Source: Maritimibacter dapengensis (lineage in GTDB: Bacteria; Pseudomonadota; Alphaproteobacteria; Rhodobacterales; Rhodobacteraceae). From it: a stretch of DNA of 64,000 bases. Positions 19,092 through 29,305 of the stretch are shown here, piece after piece (position 1 is the stretch's first letter; each line of letters begins with the position of its first letter). The stretch is from assembly GCF_019218265.1 (NCBI RefSeq), contig NZ_JAHUZE010000003.1, positions 372,001 through 436,000 of the forward strand, read 5' to 3'. The notes beneath the pieces are model-generated. The model did not search any database. It saw only the letters and a list, made by a program, of their open reading frames with translations, and was not told the origin of the DNA. Both the position numbers and the translations under genes were made by a program.

Positions 19092-19533
19092 TCGAACGCC
19101 GCCCGATCCACCGCGACCACCTGCGCGACCTGTTCGCGCTCAAGGTGGCGGAGGATCAGCAGCGCTTCGTGGCCCCGAATGAGATCACGCTCGCGCAACA
19201 GGCATACGAGTCTGGAGCCTTTGGGCTGGGGACACGCTCGTCGGCCTGATCGCGATGGTCCATCCCGGCGAGTATCCCGACAACGAACCAGGCGACGATC
19301 TTGGCGCGGCCTTTATCTGGCGGCTGATGATTGGCGAGGCCTATCAGGGCCGTGGATATGGCCGGCAAGCCATCGAAATCGCGCGCACAGTCGCCCGCGA
19401 GTGGGGTCTTCCTCGCGTGAACCTGTCTTTCGTTGACGCGCCCGGCAGCGCAGAAGGATTCTATTCTGCCTGTGGTTTTCGCCGCACGGGGCGCATGATG
19501 GACGGCGAAGTCGAGATGGTTCGTGACGCCTGA
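19088..19533 (+). pseudogene. GNAT family N-acetyltransferase, interrupted by a frameshift
   Basis: A reading frame starts with the ATG at 19088, overlapping the argG stop, and encodes [12 protein letters not shown], then VAPNEITLAQQAY. It stops at 19247-19249. The family continues one frame over: WSLWAGDTLVGLIAMVHP from about 19213, then acetyl-CoA-site GEAYQGRGYGRQAIEIA and a normal C-terminus ending at 19533. Joining the two frames near 19205-19215 gives one complete GNAT of about 148 residues. The shift corresponds to a one-base loss (or two-base gain). It may be a real pseudogene or a sequencing error; I cannot tell. Substrate unknown. Confidence 0.75.
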
Positions 19534-19592
19534 GCCGATTGGTTGCGGTCAGATTTGGCTCGCCTAAACTTGGGCCAAATGCAGGAGGCGAA

Positions 19593-20012
19593 ATGGACCC
19601 CGACGAAGCGGAAATGTTCATCGAAGCGCAGGACGGTGTATGGTCAGACGTGATCGCAGAGCTCAAGGCCGGGCGAAAAACGACCCACTGGATGTGGTTC
19701 ATCTTTCCCCAACTCGCGAGCCTTGGCCAATCCAACATGTCGCAACTCTTCGGTCTGCACGATCTGGGTGAAGCCAAGGATTACCTCGAAGAACCCACGC
19801 TTGGCCCGCGGTTGGTCGAGGTATCAACGCTCATGCTGGATCATGTCGGAAAGCGCGCTGAAGATGTGCTTGGCAATGTCGATGCAAAGAAACTCCGCTC
19901 GTCCATGACTCTGTTCGCAGAGGTGCCCGGTGCGCACGAGGTTTTCGGGAATGTGCTCAACGCGTTCTACGGTGGCGAACGCTGCCCTCAAACGCTGGAC
20001 GAAATCGCATAA
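19593..20012 (+). CDS. DUF1810 family protein
   Basis: The 139-residue protein matches DUF1810: FIEAQDGVW near the start, RKTTHWMWFIFPQL near residue 35, and repeated YL..P.LGPRL and FYGGxxCPQTLDEI elements. The family is widespread and its function is unknown. The ATG at 19593 has AGGAGG at good spacing; the frame is open 54 bp further upstream but that part is not conserved in my reading. The stop abuts a hairpin shared with the convergent secreted-protein gene. Confidence 0.85.
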   Translation: MDPDEAEMFIEAQDGVWSDVIAELKAGRKTTHWMWFIFPQLASLGQSNMSQLFGLHDLGEAKDYLEEPTLGPRLVEVSTLMLDHVGKRAEDVLGNVDAKKLRSSMTLFAEVPGAHEVFGNVLNAFYGGERCPQTLDEIA

Positions 20013-20036
20013 AAAAGGGCGGCCTCGCGGCCGCCC
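20011..20036 (-). terminator. Intrinsic terminator of the secreted-protein gene
   Basis: An 8-bp stem (GGGCGGCC/GGCCGCCC) with a 4-base loop is followed by T6 on the minus strand. It begins inside the stop codon of the DUF1810 gene; on the plus strand it lacks a T-run. Confidence 0.8.
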
Positions 20037-20060
20037 CGTTCACTCGTTACCAGCACAACT

Positions 20061-20474
20061 TTATTGTGCAGTGATCGTCGTCATCACCAACTCGCCGTCA
20101 GGCTTGATCGGGCCGTCTTCGGTCGCGCCCAGTGTATATTCGAACACGCCCGTGGCAGTGCCGCCTTCTTCCGAGTGGATCATCAGCATCAGCATGTCAC
20201 CGGCCGCGACTTCTTCTTGCAGGATCGCAGCGACGTCGGTGTTTTCGCCCATGCGCAGCGGCGCATAGCCGACGACCGGCCCAGGTGCCATTTCCGCGTC
20301 TGTGCGGTGTACGACCAACCAGCCGTTTGCAGGCGCGTTGACCATATCTGCGGATACAACGCCGTTCTCGACGGATTGATCCGAGGCTTCCACGGCGGGC
20401 GCCATGGAGTGGCTCGCCGCAAAGGCGGTCGTGGCGACGGCGGTAGCTGCGATAGTTGCGAATGCGAATTTCAT
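20061..20474 (-). CDS. Secreted protein with a DUF7282-like domain
   Basis: The 137-residue protein has a Sec signal peptide (MKFAFATIAATAVATTAFA). The mature part holds a single beta-rich domain with DQSVENGVVSADMV, GWLVVHRTD and GDMLMLMIHSEEG, and is rich in acidic residues. It resembles a domain seen in halophilic archaeal and bacterial surface proteins (DUF7282), a tentative match from memory. The ATG at 20474 has a GGAG Shine-Dalgarno. Function unknown; likely periplasmic or extracellular. Confidence 0.72.
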   Translation of the reverse strand: MKFAFATIAATAVATTAFAASHSMAPAVEASDQSVENGVVSADMVNAPANGWLVVHRTDAEMAPGPVVGYAPLRMGENTDVAAILQEEVAAGDMLMLMIHSEEGGTATGVFEYTLGATEDGPIKPDGELVMTTITAQ

Positions 20475-20596
20475 TTCCAAACTCCTTCTGTTGCAAACTG
20501 CGTCTTGTCCCGCGCAGTCGAAAGAAGGCACGTAAATGCTGATGAGAAAGTTTTTCCCGGCGCCTTCACGGTTGATCACAGCGGCGTGAGTATCTG

Positions 20597-21310
20597 CTAA
20601 GTCACTAATCGGTGGTCAAAAAGTCGCTCATAATATGGAAGCGCTTGCGCCACAAGGTCCGCCTGTCGCCCGGCGAGGACCGGCAGATTTCCTTCTGGTC
20701 CTGCAAACCCAGTGGACTTGTGGGCGCTGTCGTACCAATGCGACGCCCAAACGCCGTCGACGGACTTTGGTCCCGGTTCCCATTGGAGCATGGCGGAGTC
20801 CCAACTGAGGCAAAAAGCCTCGCAGATGCGGCGGAGCATAGCTTCGGGATTCCGACGCAGGTCGACGCTGTCCACGACCAACGGTTCGTGTCCGTCATCG
20901 GTCAATTGCTGGAACAGCTCCGCTTGTTGCGTGAATCCTATGTCTGCGAGCGTTGGATCGTCGAACTTCGCCGAAAAGCTTGCGACCACTCGGGCGGGGT
21001 GTCGGATCAGAATGAGGTGGCGGAAGCCGTCGAACCAGTCACGAGGCACCTGCGGGATCATATGTTGCGCCATGTGCTTGTGGTAAACATGCGGCGACGC
21101 GTCCGGCGCTTTGAGATTGGCGATCACTTGCGCCGGATCTTGCGGTTGGCTCGCCAATATCGCGTCCCGCATCGGGTGCTCGAGTCCGGTTGCGTCAAGG
21201 TAGGCGGCGTAGAACGGCTCGTCCACTCCCGTGCAATCGCGCCGATTGGAAAACGCATACATCATCGCAGTCGAGATGTTGCGCGGTCCTGACCAAGCAG
21301 CGATTTTCAC
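20597..21310 (-). CDS. Sulfotransferase-like P-loop protein
   Basis: The 237-residue protein begins KIAAWSGPRNISTAMMYAF, the PAPS-loop-like segment of a sulfotransferase-fold family. It also has HLILIRHPARVVASF, the region of the 3'-phosphate-binding Arg/Ser. The true acceptor, or even sulfotransfer, is not established for this family. The start is a GTG overlapping the stop of the upstream aminotransferase as GTGA, so the two are translationally coupled. It is last in the maeB-ribokinase-aminotransferase-sulfotransferase unit. Confidence 0.75.
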   Translation of the reverse strand: MKIAAWSGPRNISTAMMYAFSNRRDCTGVDEPFYAAYLDATGLEHPMRDAILASQPQDPAQVIANLKAPDASPHVYHKHMAQHMIPQVPRDWFDGFRHLILIRHPARVVASFSAKFDDPTLADIGFTQQAELFQQLTDDGHEPLVVDSVDLRRNPEAMLRRICEAFCLSWDSAMLQWEPGPKSVDGVWASHWYDSAHKSTGFAGPEGNLPVLAGRQADLVAQALPYYERLFDHRLVT

Positions 21311-22215
21311 AGCGTATTCCGCTGGATTAGAGACTTATAGAGGCTTCGGATATGTTCGGTCATCGGTCCGATCTCGCCCGTCCCGATTTTGCGCCCGTCA
21401 ATCTCGCTGACCGGTGTCTGCGCGCCGAATGTGCCGGTCAGGAACGCTTCGTCCGCGCCGTAAGTCTCGACCAAGGAGAAGTTCTTCTCGAACACCGGGA
21501 TGCCGTTCTCCCGGCAAAGCGAAATGACCTTGGCCCGCGTGATCCCGTTCATGCAGTAGTCGCCGGTCGAGGTCCAAACCTCACCTCCGCGCACTATGAA
21601 AAAATTGCAGGCGTTGGTGGTGTTCACGAAGCCATGGACATCGAGCATGAGCGCCTCATCGGCCCCGGCTTTGTCCGCCGCGATACAGGCGAGGATGCAA
21701 TTCAACTTGGAATGGCTGTTGAGCTTGGGGTCCTGCGACATCGGCAGCCCGCGAATGTGCGGCACAGTGGCCAGTCGGATGGGACGGCCCAGCGCGGGGA
21801 CTGAATGTTCCATGATGATTGCCACGGTCGGCCCCGAGCGTGAGAGCGACGGATGCTGAAAGGGCCGCGATTTGCGTCCGCGCGTGACCATCAGGCGAGC
21901 ATGGGCGTCGGTTTCCATGCCGTTCGCCATTCGGGTGTCTTCGAGCGCTGCGAGGATTTCGGCGCGCGTCATGCCGACATCGAGGTCGATCGCCTTGGCC
22001 GCCTCGAACAGCCGGTCGAGATGTTCATCCACGAATGCCCAGCGCCCATCGTACAGCCGGAGTCCTTCCCAGACACCGTCACCGAGCATAAAGCCGCTGT
22101 CATAGATCGAAACGACCGCCTCATCGTCGCCAACGATCCGTCCATTCAGCCAGAATTTAAGGTTATCGTTGCGTGGGTCATGTTCGGCGTCGTGGGTGGT
22201 CTGTTCTTCGGTCAT
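21307..22215 (-). CDS. Class IV aminotransferase (D-amino acid / branched-chain type)
   Basis: The 302-residue PLP enzyme of fold type IV shows YDSGFMLGDGVWEGLR, the catalytic Lys segment LNSHSKLNCILA, then EALMLDVHGFVNTTNACNFF and GITRAKVISLC. These fit the D-alanine/branched-chain aminotransferase class; the substrate cannot be fixed. The ATG at 22215 follows AAAGGAG at 8 bases, so I dropped seven upstream codons. It is translationally coupled to a sulfotransferase-like gene, an unusual pairing that may point to a sulfur-containing or sulfated amino substrate (inference). Confidence 0.85.
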   Translation of the reverse strand: MTEEQTTHDAEHDPRNDNLKFWLNGRIVGDDEAVVSIYDSGFMLGDGVWEGLRLYDGRWAFVDEHLDRLFEAAKAIDLDVGMTRAEILAALEDTRMANGMETDAHARLMVTRGRKSRPFQHPSLSRSGPTVAIIMEHSVPALGRPIRLATVPHIRGLPMSQDPKLNSHSKLNCILACIAADKAGADEALMLDVHGFVNTTNACNFFIVRGGEVWTSTGDYCMNGITRAKVISLCRENGIPVFEKNFSLVETYGADEAFLTGTFGAQTPVSEIDGRKIGTGEIGPMTEHIRSLYKSLIQRNTL

Positions 22216-22237
22216 AGGGCGCTCCTTTGGCGCCACG

Positions 22238-23104
22238 CTACGACCCCGACAGAAAAGCGTCTACCTCGGCCCGCGTCGGAATCGCATCCGCCGTGCCGGG
22301 GCGCGTGACCTGGATGGCGGACGCGGCAGCGCCGAGCCGCAACGCATCCGCAATCGTCAGATCCTGGTCCAGCCCCGACGCCACGGCTCCGATAAAGCAA
22401 TCCCCTGCGCCGGTTGTGTCGACCGGATCGACCGGAAAAGCCGGTTGTTCGTATCGCTCGGTTCCTCGCCATTCCGCGCCCTTCGCGCCGCGGGTGATGA
22501 GGATGTTGGGCACGTCCATCTCTTCGATCGAGACTCCCAGATGCCCGGCGATCTGATCGGCCTCGATCTGGTTCACGACGAGCAGGTCGACAAGCGGCAG
22601 CATCGCTTCGGCCTTTTCGGCTTTGAACGGCGCGGCGGAATAGATCAAGAAACATCCGGCCTCGCGCGCCAGCCTTGCTGCGTCAGCCGTCAGATTTGCC
22701 TCGTTCTGAAGCAGGAACAAATCTCCTTCGCTGGCCTCGAGCAAAGCCGTTTTCAGTAGAGTTAGAGACTGTTGATGGTTCGCGCCGGGCATGACGACGA
22801 TCTGGTTCTCGCCCGCGTCGTCGACATAGATATTGGCATGACCCGTGACACTGCCATCAGTCCCGGTGAACCGGACATTGACACCGAACCGCTCCAACGC
22901 GTCGCGCCCTGCACCGTCCGGCCCGACCATGCCGATGTGCACGACTTCGGACCCCATGCGCCGCGCTGCGACGGATTGGTTCGCCCCCTTACCGCCCAAA
23001 CCACTGGTTAGCGAAGTGGCAGTGAGCGTTTCCCCAGCCACGGGCAAATGCGGCACGCGGTAGACGTGATCCACATTGATTGACCCGAAGTTATAGATCG
23101 TCAT
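22238..23104 (-). CDS. Ribokinase/PfkB family sugar kinase
   Basis: The 288-residue protein has the two PfkB signatures: GGKGANQSVAARRMG near residue 38 and the anion-hole/catalytic DTTGAGDCFIGA near residue 235. NFGSINVDHVYRV at the start is ribokinase-like. A ribose or other furanose substrate is likely but no sugar transporter is nearby. The ATG overlaps the maeB stop as TGATG; an in-frame GTG lies one codon upstream. Co-directional with maeB and the aminotransferase. Confidence 0.85.
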   Translation of the reverse strand: MTIYNFGSINVDHVYRVPHLPVAGETLTATSLTSGLGGKGANQSVAARRMGSEVVHIGMVGPDGAGRDALERFGVNVRFTGTDGSVTGHANIYVDDAGENQIVVMPGANHQQSLTLLKTALLEASEGDLFLLQNEANLTADAARLAREAGCFLIYSAAPFKAEKAEAMLPLVDLLVVNQIEADQIAGHLGVSIEEMDVPNILITRGAKGAEWRGTERYEQPAFPVDPVDTTGAGDCFIGAVASGLDQDLTIADALRLGAAASAIQVTRPGTADAIPTRAEVDAFLSGS

Positions 23105-25362
23105 CACTTCACCTTGCAGGCCGCCAGAACCGCCATGTTCAGTATGTCGTTCGCGGTCGAGGTGGTAGAGGCGATCTGGATCGGCTTGTCCACACCCGTC
23201 AGGATCGGGCCGATCACCGTTGCTCCGGCCAGTTCCTGCATCATCTTGACGCTGATCGAGGCCGAGTGACGGGCGGGCACAACAAGGATATTTGCCGGGG
23301 CGGACAGGCGACAGAACGGGTATTGTGCCAATACGTCAGGGTTCAGCGCCACATCTGCGGCCATTTCACCGTCGAATTCGAAGTCCACGCCGCGCGCTTC
23401 CAAGATCGCGGGCGCCAGGTGCATTTTCTCCGCGCGCTCTGATCGCGGGTATCCGAAGGTCGAGAACGACACGAACGCCACGCGCGGCTCGAGCCCGAGA
23501 TCCCTCGCGACCGCCGCCGCGCCCTGCGCGATATTCGCGAGGTCTTCGGTCTCGGGCCACTCGTGCACCAGTGTATCGGCGACAAGCACGATCCGCCCTT
23601 TGTGCAGGAGCGCCGTAACCCCGGCAGCACCATGTTCCGGCCCCGCGTCGAAGACGTGGTTGATCAACTCCATCACATGCGCAGATTTTCGGGTCGCCCC
23701 TGTGACAAGGGCATCGCCATGCCCATGCGCCAACATCAGGGACGCGAAGACGTGGCGGTCACGGGCCGCGAGCCGATGAATGTCGTGGCGATCGAAGCCG
23801 CTTCGCTGAAGCCGTTCGTAGAGAAACGTCTTGTAGCTGGCGAGGTGATGGGTGTTGGCGGCGTTGATCACCTCCAACTCCGTCACCGCATCGCCCAAAC
23901 CGGCCCCTTCGAGCTTTTCTTTCACATCCGACTCGCGGCCAACGACCAATGCCTTGCCGAACCCGTTGCGCTGATACGCCACGGCAGCGCGCAGGACGTG
24001 GGGATCGTCGCCTTCCGCGAAAATCATGGTTGCCTGCGCAGCTCGTGCGCGGGCGTTGAGCGACCGGATGATCGAGGCAGTCGGGTCCATCCGGGCCTTG
24101 AGCGTATTCTCGTAACCCGGCATGTCGATGATCGGCCGACGCGCGACCCCGCTGTCCGCCCCCGCCTTTGCCACCGCTGGCGGAATGGTGTGGATCAGGC
24201 GCGGGTCGAACGGCGTCGGGATGATGTAATCCCGCCCAAATGTCAGTTTCTTGCCATAGGCAATGGCGACTTCATCGGGCACATCCTCACGCGCGAGTGC
24301 TGCAAGCGCCTCGGCGCAGGCAATTTTCATCTCGTCGTTGATGGCACGAGCGTGGATATCGAGCGCCCCGCGAAAGAGATAAGGGAAGCCGAGGACGTTG
24401 TTCACCTGGTTCGGGTAATCCGAGCGCCCAGTCGCAACGATCACGTCCTCGCGGACCTCGTGCACCTCTTCCGGCGTGATTTCCGGGTCCGGGTTCGCCA
24501 TGGCGAAGATCACGGCATCCGGCCCCATCGACTTGACCATCTCCTGTGTCACGGCGCCTTTGACGGAAACGCCAAGGAACACATCTGCGCCGTCCATCGC
24601 CTCTTCGAGTGTGCGCAGATCGGTGTTGGCGGCATGCGCCGATTTCCACTGGTTCATGCCCTCCTTGCGGCCTTGATAGATCACACCCTTGGTGTCGCAG
24701 ACGATACAGTTGTCGTGCTTCGCCCCCATCGCCTTGAGCAGTTCGATACAGGCGATCCCGGCGGCCCCGGCACCGTTCAGAACGATGCGGCAATCCTCGA
24801 TCTTCTTGCCCGAGATATGGAGTGCATTGATCAACCCGGCAGCACAGATGACCGCGGTCCCGTGCTGGTCGTCGTGAAATACGGGAATGTCCATCTCTTC
24901 CTTGAGCCGCTGCTCGATGATGAAACATTCCGGCGCCTTGATGTCTTCGAGGTTGATCCCCCCGAAGGTCGGCCCCATCAGCCGCACCGCATTGATGATC
25001 TCGTCCGGGTCCTCCGTGTCGAGCTCGATGTCGATCGAGTTGACGTCGGCGAAGCGTTTGAACAGAACCGCCTTTCCCTCCATCACCGGCTTTGACGCCA
25101 GCGCCCCGAGATTGCCGAGACCCAGCACTGCGGTGCCGTTCGACACAACGGCGACGAGATTGCCCTTGTTCGTGTAGTCATAGGCGGTTTCCGGGTTCTC
25201 GTGGATCGCCTCACACGGAACCGCCACGCCGGGGGAATAGGCCAACGACAAATCGCGCTGTGTGGTCATCGGGACGCTTGGCGAAACGTCGAATTTACCC
25301 GGTCGGGGCTCGATGTGGAACGCCAACGCCTCTTCGCGCGTGATCCGGGGTTTGCCTGCCAT
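23104..25362 (-). CDS. maeB: NADP-dependent malic enzyme with phosphotransacetylase-like C-terminal domain
   Basis: The 752-residue protein is of the long MaeB type. The N-terminal malic-enzyme part has YSPGVAVPCEAI, VFHDDQHGTAV near residue 165 and the NAD(P)-binding NGAGAAGIACIELL. A C-terminal phosphate-acetyl/butyryltransferase-like domain follows from about residue 430 (FAEGDDPHVLRAA, LVTGATRKSAHVM, GPILTGVDKPI). It decarboxylates malate to pyruvate, supplying NADPH; the C-terminal domain is usually regulatory. A GGAGG Shine-Dalgarno precedes the ATG. It diverges from galE. Confidence 0.95.
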   Translation of the reverse strand: MAGKPRITREEALAFHIEPRPGKFDVSPSVPMTTQRDLSLAYSPGVAVPCEAIHENPETAYDYTNKGNLVAVVSNGTAVLGLGNLGALASKPVMEGKAVLFKRFADVNSIDIELDTEDPDEIINAVRLMGPTFGGINLEDIKAPECFIIEQRLKEEMDIPVFHDDQHGTAVICAAGLINALHISGKKIEDCRIVLNGAGAAGIACIELLKAMGAKHDNCIVCDTKGVIYQGRKEGMNQWKSAHAANTDLRTLEEAMDGADVFLGVSVKGAVTQEMVKSMGPDAVIFAMANPDPEITPEEVHEVREDVIVATGRSDYPNQVNNVLGFPYLFRGALDIHARAINDEMKIACAEALAALAREDVPDEVAIAYGKKLTFGRDYIIPTPFDPRLIHTIPPAVAKAGADSGVARRPIIDMPGYENTLKARMDPTASIIRSLNARARAAQATMIFAEGDDPHVLRAAVAYQRNGFGKALVVGRESDVKEKLEGAGLGDAVTELEVINAANTHHLASYKTFLYERLQRSGFDRHDIHRLAARDRHVFASLMLAHGHGDALVTGATRKSAHVMELINHVFDAGPEHGAAGVTALLHKGRIVLVADTLVHEWPETEDLANIAQGAAAVARDLGLEPRVAFVSFSTFGYPRSERAEKMHLAPAILEARGVDFEFDGEMAADVALNPDVLAQYPFCRLSAPANILVVPARHSASISVKMMQELAGATVIGPILTGVDKPIQIASTTSTANDILNMAVLAACKVK

Positions 25363-25588
25363 GTCCTGTCCTCCGTGGTCTCGGCGTCCTTAACTTTGCA
25401 GCATTGATCACACAACCACGTTGCTGCGTCTGGCTTGCGCAATGCCAAGGCTCGGAGCAACATCCCTAAAGTTTTGAGTTAGAATGAGCAATATCATTTC
25501 ACAGCAGTTCTCGGTCGTGAACAGCATTCCCGGGGTGAATCCGACGCCACATCGCCATACATTGCTGACGAATCATTCGGGGAACGAG

Positions 25589-26599
25589 ATGGCGAAGACG
25601 ATCCTTCTGACCGGGGGCGCGGGTTATATCGGCTCACACACCTATGTGGAGCTGAAAGCGGCCGGCTATGACGTCGTCATCATCGACAACTTCTCGAACT
25701 CTCGCCGGGACGTTGCGGACCGACTCGCGCAGATCACCGACGGGCCTGTGAAAATCCACGAAGGCGACGTTCTGGACAAGTCATTCCTGGCGAGCGTCTT
25801 CGCGCAGCAGGAATTCGACGCCGTGATCCATTTCGCGGCCAAGAAAGCTGTGGGCGAAAGCGTCGAGAAACCGCTGGATTACTTCGAGACGAACTGCACC
25901 GGCTTTTCAAACCTCCTGATGGCAATGAGAGACGCGGGCGTTTTCAGGGTGGTCTTCTCATCCACCGCGACCGTCTACGGTGAACCGCAATCGCTTCCCT
26001 ATACCGAAGATCACCGCCTTGCGCCGGTTTCACCGTACGCGCAATCGAAAGTGACCTGCGAAACCTTGCTCCGCCAACTGAAGGAGTCGGACGATCGTTG
26101 GAGCTATGGCGTTCTTCGGTATTTCAATCCGGCGGGCGCTCACGACTCCGCGCTTATCGGCGAAGACCCCAATGACATTCCCAACAACCTGATGCCTTAC
26201 ATTGCGAAGGTCGCAACGGGTGAACTTCCGCACCTCAATGTATTCGGGGACGATTACGACACGCCGGATGGAACGGGCGTGCGTGATTACATCCATGTCG
26301 TCGACCTCGCCCGAGGTCACGTTCAATCCGTCGCCAAGCTGATCGACGAGGACGCTACGCATGTTCTGAATCTCGGGACAGGCACGGGGTATTCCGTGTT
26401 CGATATGCTTCGATCATACGAGAAAGCATGCGGCGAGACGCTACCCTTCAAGATCGCACCGCGCCGTCCGGGCGATATTGATTGCTTTTATGCCGATCCT
26501 GCATCCGCGCGCGACTACCTTGGGTTCGAGGCCCAGCGTGGGCTGGACGACATGTGCCAAACATCATGGAACTGGGTCAGCCGACTGCGGAATTCCTAG
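25589..26599 (+). CDS. galE: UDP-glucose 4-epimerase
   Basis: The 336-residue extended short-chain dehydrogenase has the NAD-binding TGGAGYIGSH at residues 8-17, IIDNFSNS, the catalytic SSTATVYG and the YAQSK Tyr-Lys pair near 150. RYFNPAGAH and GTGVRDYIHVVDLA are typical of GalE. It interconverts UDP-glucose and UDP-galactose for surface polysaccharide. I start at MAKTILLTGG; the frame is open for 35 more codons upstream, but that part has no family resemblance and lies in the 226-bp maeB-galE intergenic region. Confidence 0.93.
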   Translation: MAKTILLTGGAGYIGSHTYVELKAAGYDVVIIDNFSNSRRDVADRLAQITDGPVKIHEGDVLDKSFLASVFAQQEFDAVIHFAAKKAVGESVEKPLDYFETNCTGFSNLLMAMRDAGVFRVVFSSTATVYGEPQSLPYTEDHRLAPVSPYAQSKVTCETLLRQLKESDDRWSYGVLRYFNPAGAHDSALIGEDPNDIPNNLMPYIAKVATGELPHLNVFGDDYDTPDGTGVRDYIHVVDLARGHVQSVAKLIDEDATHVLNLGTGTGYSVFDMLRSYEKACGETLPFKIAPRRPGDIDCFYADPASARDYLGFEAQRGLDDMCQTSWNWVSRLRNS

Positions 26600-26653
26600 T
26601 TTAACCCCGGCTCGTCCACCGTTAGATTCGGTGAAAATCGCCTGGGGGCATTC

Positions 26654-29305
26654 GTGAACAAACCGAACACCGTCACGCCGATGATGGCGCAATATACGGA
26701 GATCAAATCCGGGTACCCGGATGCGCTCCTGTTCTATCGGATGGGCGATTTCTATGAGCTGTTCTTCGATGACGCTGTGGCGGCGGCACAAGCGCTCGAC
26801 ATCGCGCTGACCAAAAGGGGCAAGCACCTTGGCGAAGACATTCCAATGTGTGGCGTCCCGGTTCATGCCGCCGAAGGCTACCTTCTGACCCTGATCCGCA
26901 AGGGGTTTCGCGTCGCTGTTTGCGAACAAATGGAAGATCCGGCAGAAGCGAAAAAACGCGGCTCGAAATCGGTCGTCAAACGTGACGTGGTGCGGCTCGT
27001 TACACCCGGGACGCTCACCGAGGATTCGTTGCTTGATGCGCGGCGGCACAATTTTCTCGCCGCTTATGCCGAGGTCCGTGACGAAGGCGCGCTGGCCTGG
27101 GTTGATATCTCGACCGGCGCGTTTCGCGTCATGGCCTGCTCGCGCGCCAGGTTTGGTCCAGAGCTTGCGCGCATTGCCCCGCGCGAGGTGGTGGTGAGCG
27201 ATGCGGAGGAAGCGAGTTTAGCCGAAATAGTCTCTGATATGGGCGCTTCGATTACCCCCTTGGGCCGAGCGGCCTTTGACAGCACGTCCGCCGAGAAGCG
27301 CCTATGTGAATTGTTCGAGGTCGGCACGCTCGAGGCCTTCGGCAGTTTCGGGCGCGCTCCGTTGGGTGCCATGGGTGCAATCGTCGAGTACCTCAATATC
27401 ACGCAAAAAGGAAACCTGCCGCTCTTGCGTCCTCCGGTTCAGGAAAAGCCGGGCGGAACTATGCAGATCGACGCTGCAACCCGCCGAAACCTTGAGATTA
27501 CCCATGCACTCGCTGGCGGGCGCGACGGATCGTTGCTGTCGACCATCGACCGCACCGTGACGGCCGGCGGCGGACGGCTTCTCGAGCGTCGACTCTCAAG
27601 CCCCTCCTGTGATCTCGCGACGATCATCGCACGGCACGACGCGGTGACCTACCTCGTCGAAGACACGAGGTTTCGGACCGACCTGCGCGACGCCCTTCGG
27701 AAAGTGCCAGACATAGACCGTGCCCTATCGCGCCTCGCGCTTGACCGCGGCGGTCCTCGAGACCTGACTGCGATCCGCGATGGGCTCGGCGCTGCTCAGG
27801 AAATCGCCGACCGGTTCCGTGAGCAGGAAGCGCCGGAGGTGTTGACCCGCTCCGCGGCCAGTTTGAGCGGACACGACGCGCTGCTGGACCTTTTGGACCG
27901 TGCATTGATTGCCGAACCGCCATTGCTTGCCCGAGACGGTGGGTACATTGCCGAAGGTCACGACGACGAGCTGGACGAAGCGCGCAAGCTGCGGGACCAG
28001 GGGCGCGGCGTTATCGCTGGGATGCAATCGGATTATGCTGCGCAAACCGGGATCAGTTCGCTGAAGATCAAGCACAACAACGTGCTGGGCTATTTCATCG
28101 AAACCACCGCGACCCACGCAGAAAAAATGCTCTCGGCCCCGCTTTCGGAAACCTTCATTCATCGGCAGACCACAGCCAGTGCGGTACGGTTCACGACCGT
28201 GGAATTGTCGGAGATGGAGACCAAGATCTTGAATGCTGGAAACCGGGCGCTCGAGATCGAGAAACGTCTCTATAACAGCCTGAAAGGCGCCATTCTTGAC
28301 CGCGCAGGACCATTGGGGGAAGCCGCGCGATCGTTGGCTGAGCTCGATCTCAACGTGGGGTTTGCCGATCTTGCCGTGACCGAGAACTGGGTGCGACCGA
28401 AGGTCGAGGACAGCCGTGCATTCGAGATCACGGGCGGGCGTCATCCAGTCGTGGAACGCGCCCTTCGCAGCCAAGGCGGCGAGCCGTTCATCGCCAACGA
28501 CTGCACTTTGTCCGATGGTTCTGACGGTGCCGATATCTGGCTGCTGACCGGACCGAACATGGCGGGTAAATCTACATTCCTCCGCCAGAACGCGTTGATC
28601 GCACTTCTCACGCAATCCGGGAGCTTCGTGCCCGCGACGGAGGCCCGTATCGGGATTGTCAGTCAGTTATTCTCACGCGTGGGCGCGTCCGACGATCTCG
28701 CGCGTGGCCGTTCCACGTTTATGGTCGAGATGGTGGAGACCGCGGCCATCCTGAACCAGGCAGACGACCGTGCTTTGGTTATCCTCGATGAGATCGGGCG
28801 CGGCACCGCGACGTATGACGGTCTGTCCATCGCTTGGGCAACGCTCGAGCACCTGCACGAAACCAACGTTTGTCGCGCGCTCTTCGCCACCCATTACCAC
28901 GAACTGACCCAACTTGCCGACAAGCTTTCCGGTGTCGACAATGCGACGATTGCGGTCAAGGAATGGAACGGCGAGGTGATCTTCCTGCACGAAGTCATCA
29001 AGGGCGCAGCGGATCGGTCCTATGGAGTGCAAGTCGCCAAACTCGCCGGCCTACCCGAAAGCGTGATCGCCCGCGCGCGAGTCGTGCTTGACGCATTGGA
29101 AAAGGGTGAGCGAGAAGGCGGCACCGCGCAAAAGGCGCTCATCGACGATTTGCCTCTCTTCTCGGCGGTCACACCCCAGCAAGCCCCTGCACCCGCCGGG
29201 CCCTCACCGCTCAAGGAAAAGCTCGCCGAGGTTCACCCCGACGAGCTTACGCCTCGCGAGGCGCTCGATCTGATCTACCAGTTGAAGGATCTCAGCCGGG
29301 ATTAG
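26654..29305 (+). CDS. mutS: DNA mismatch repair protein MutS
   Basis: The 883-residue protein has the mismatch-binding [11 protein letters not shown] near residue 33. The ATPase domain carries Walker [10 protein letters not shown] near 633-641, Walker [11 protein letters not shown] near 710 and ATHYHEL near 745. The start is GTG ([14 protein letters not shown]); the ATG-coded methionine in MMAQY is a possible later start. It is full length for the family. The 3' end overlaps the convergent grpE by 14 bp. Confidence 0.97.
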   Translation: MNKPNTVTPMMAQYTEIKSGYPDALLFYRMGDFYELFFDDAVAAAQALDIALTKRGKHLGEDIPMCGVPVHAAEGYLLTLIRKGFRVAVCEQMEDPAEAKKRGSKSVVKRDVVRLVTPGTLTEDSLLDARRHNFLAAYAEVRDEGALAWVDISTGAFRVMACSRARFGPELARIAPREVVVSDAEEASLAEIVSDMGASITPLGRAAFDSTSAEKRLCELFEVGTLEAFGSFGRAPLGAMGAIVEYLNITQKGNLPLLRPPVQEKPGGTMQIDAATRRNLEITHALAGGRDGSLLSTIDRTVTAGGGRLLERRLSSPSCDLATIIARHDAVTYLVEDTRFRTDLRDALRKVPDIDRALSRLALDRGGPRDLTAIRDGLGAAQEIADRFREQEAPEVLTRSAASLSGHDALLDLLDRALIAEPPLLARDGGYIAEGHDDELDEARKLRDQGRGVIAGMQSDYAAQTGISSLKIKHNNVLGYFIETTATHAEKMLSAPLSETFIHRQTTASAVRFTTVELSEMETKILNAGNRALEIEKRLYNSLKGAILDRAGPLGEAARSLAELDLNVGFADLAVTENWVRPKVEDSRAFEITGGRHPVVERALRSQGGEPFIANDCTLSDGSDGADIWLLTGPNMAGKSTFLRQNALIALLTQSGSFVPATEARIGIVSQLFSRVGASDDLARGRSTFMVEMVETAAILNQADDRALVILDEIGRGTATYDGLSIAWATLEHLHETNVCRALFATHYHELTQLADKLSGVDNATIAVKEWNGEVIFLHEVIKGAADRSYGVQVAKLAGLPESVIARARVVLDALEKGEREGGTAQKALIDDLPLFSAVTPQQAPAPAGPSPLKEKLAEVHPDELTPREALDLIYQLKDLSRD

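Noticed and set aside
23563-25095. 510-codon plus-strand open frame opposite maeB
   Set aside because: The minus strand encodes a full MaeB; the plus frame has no domain I recognise and is due to high G+C codon bias.
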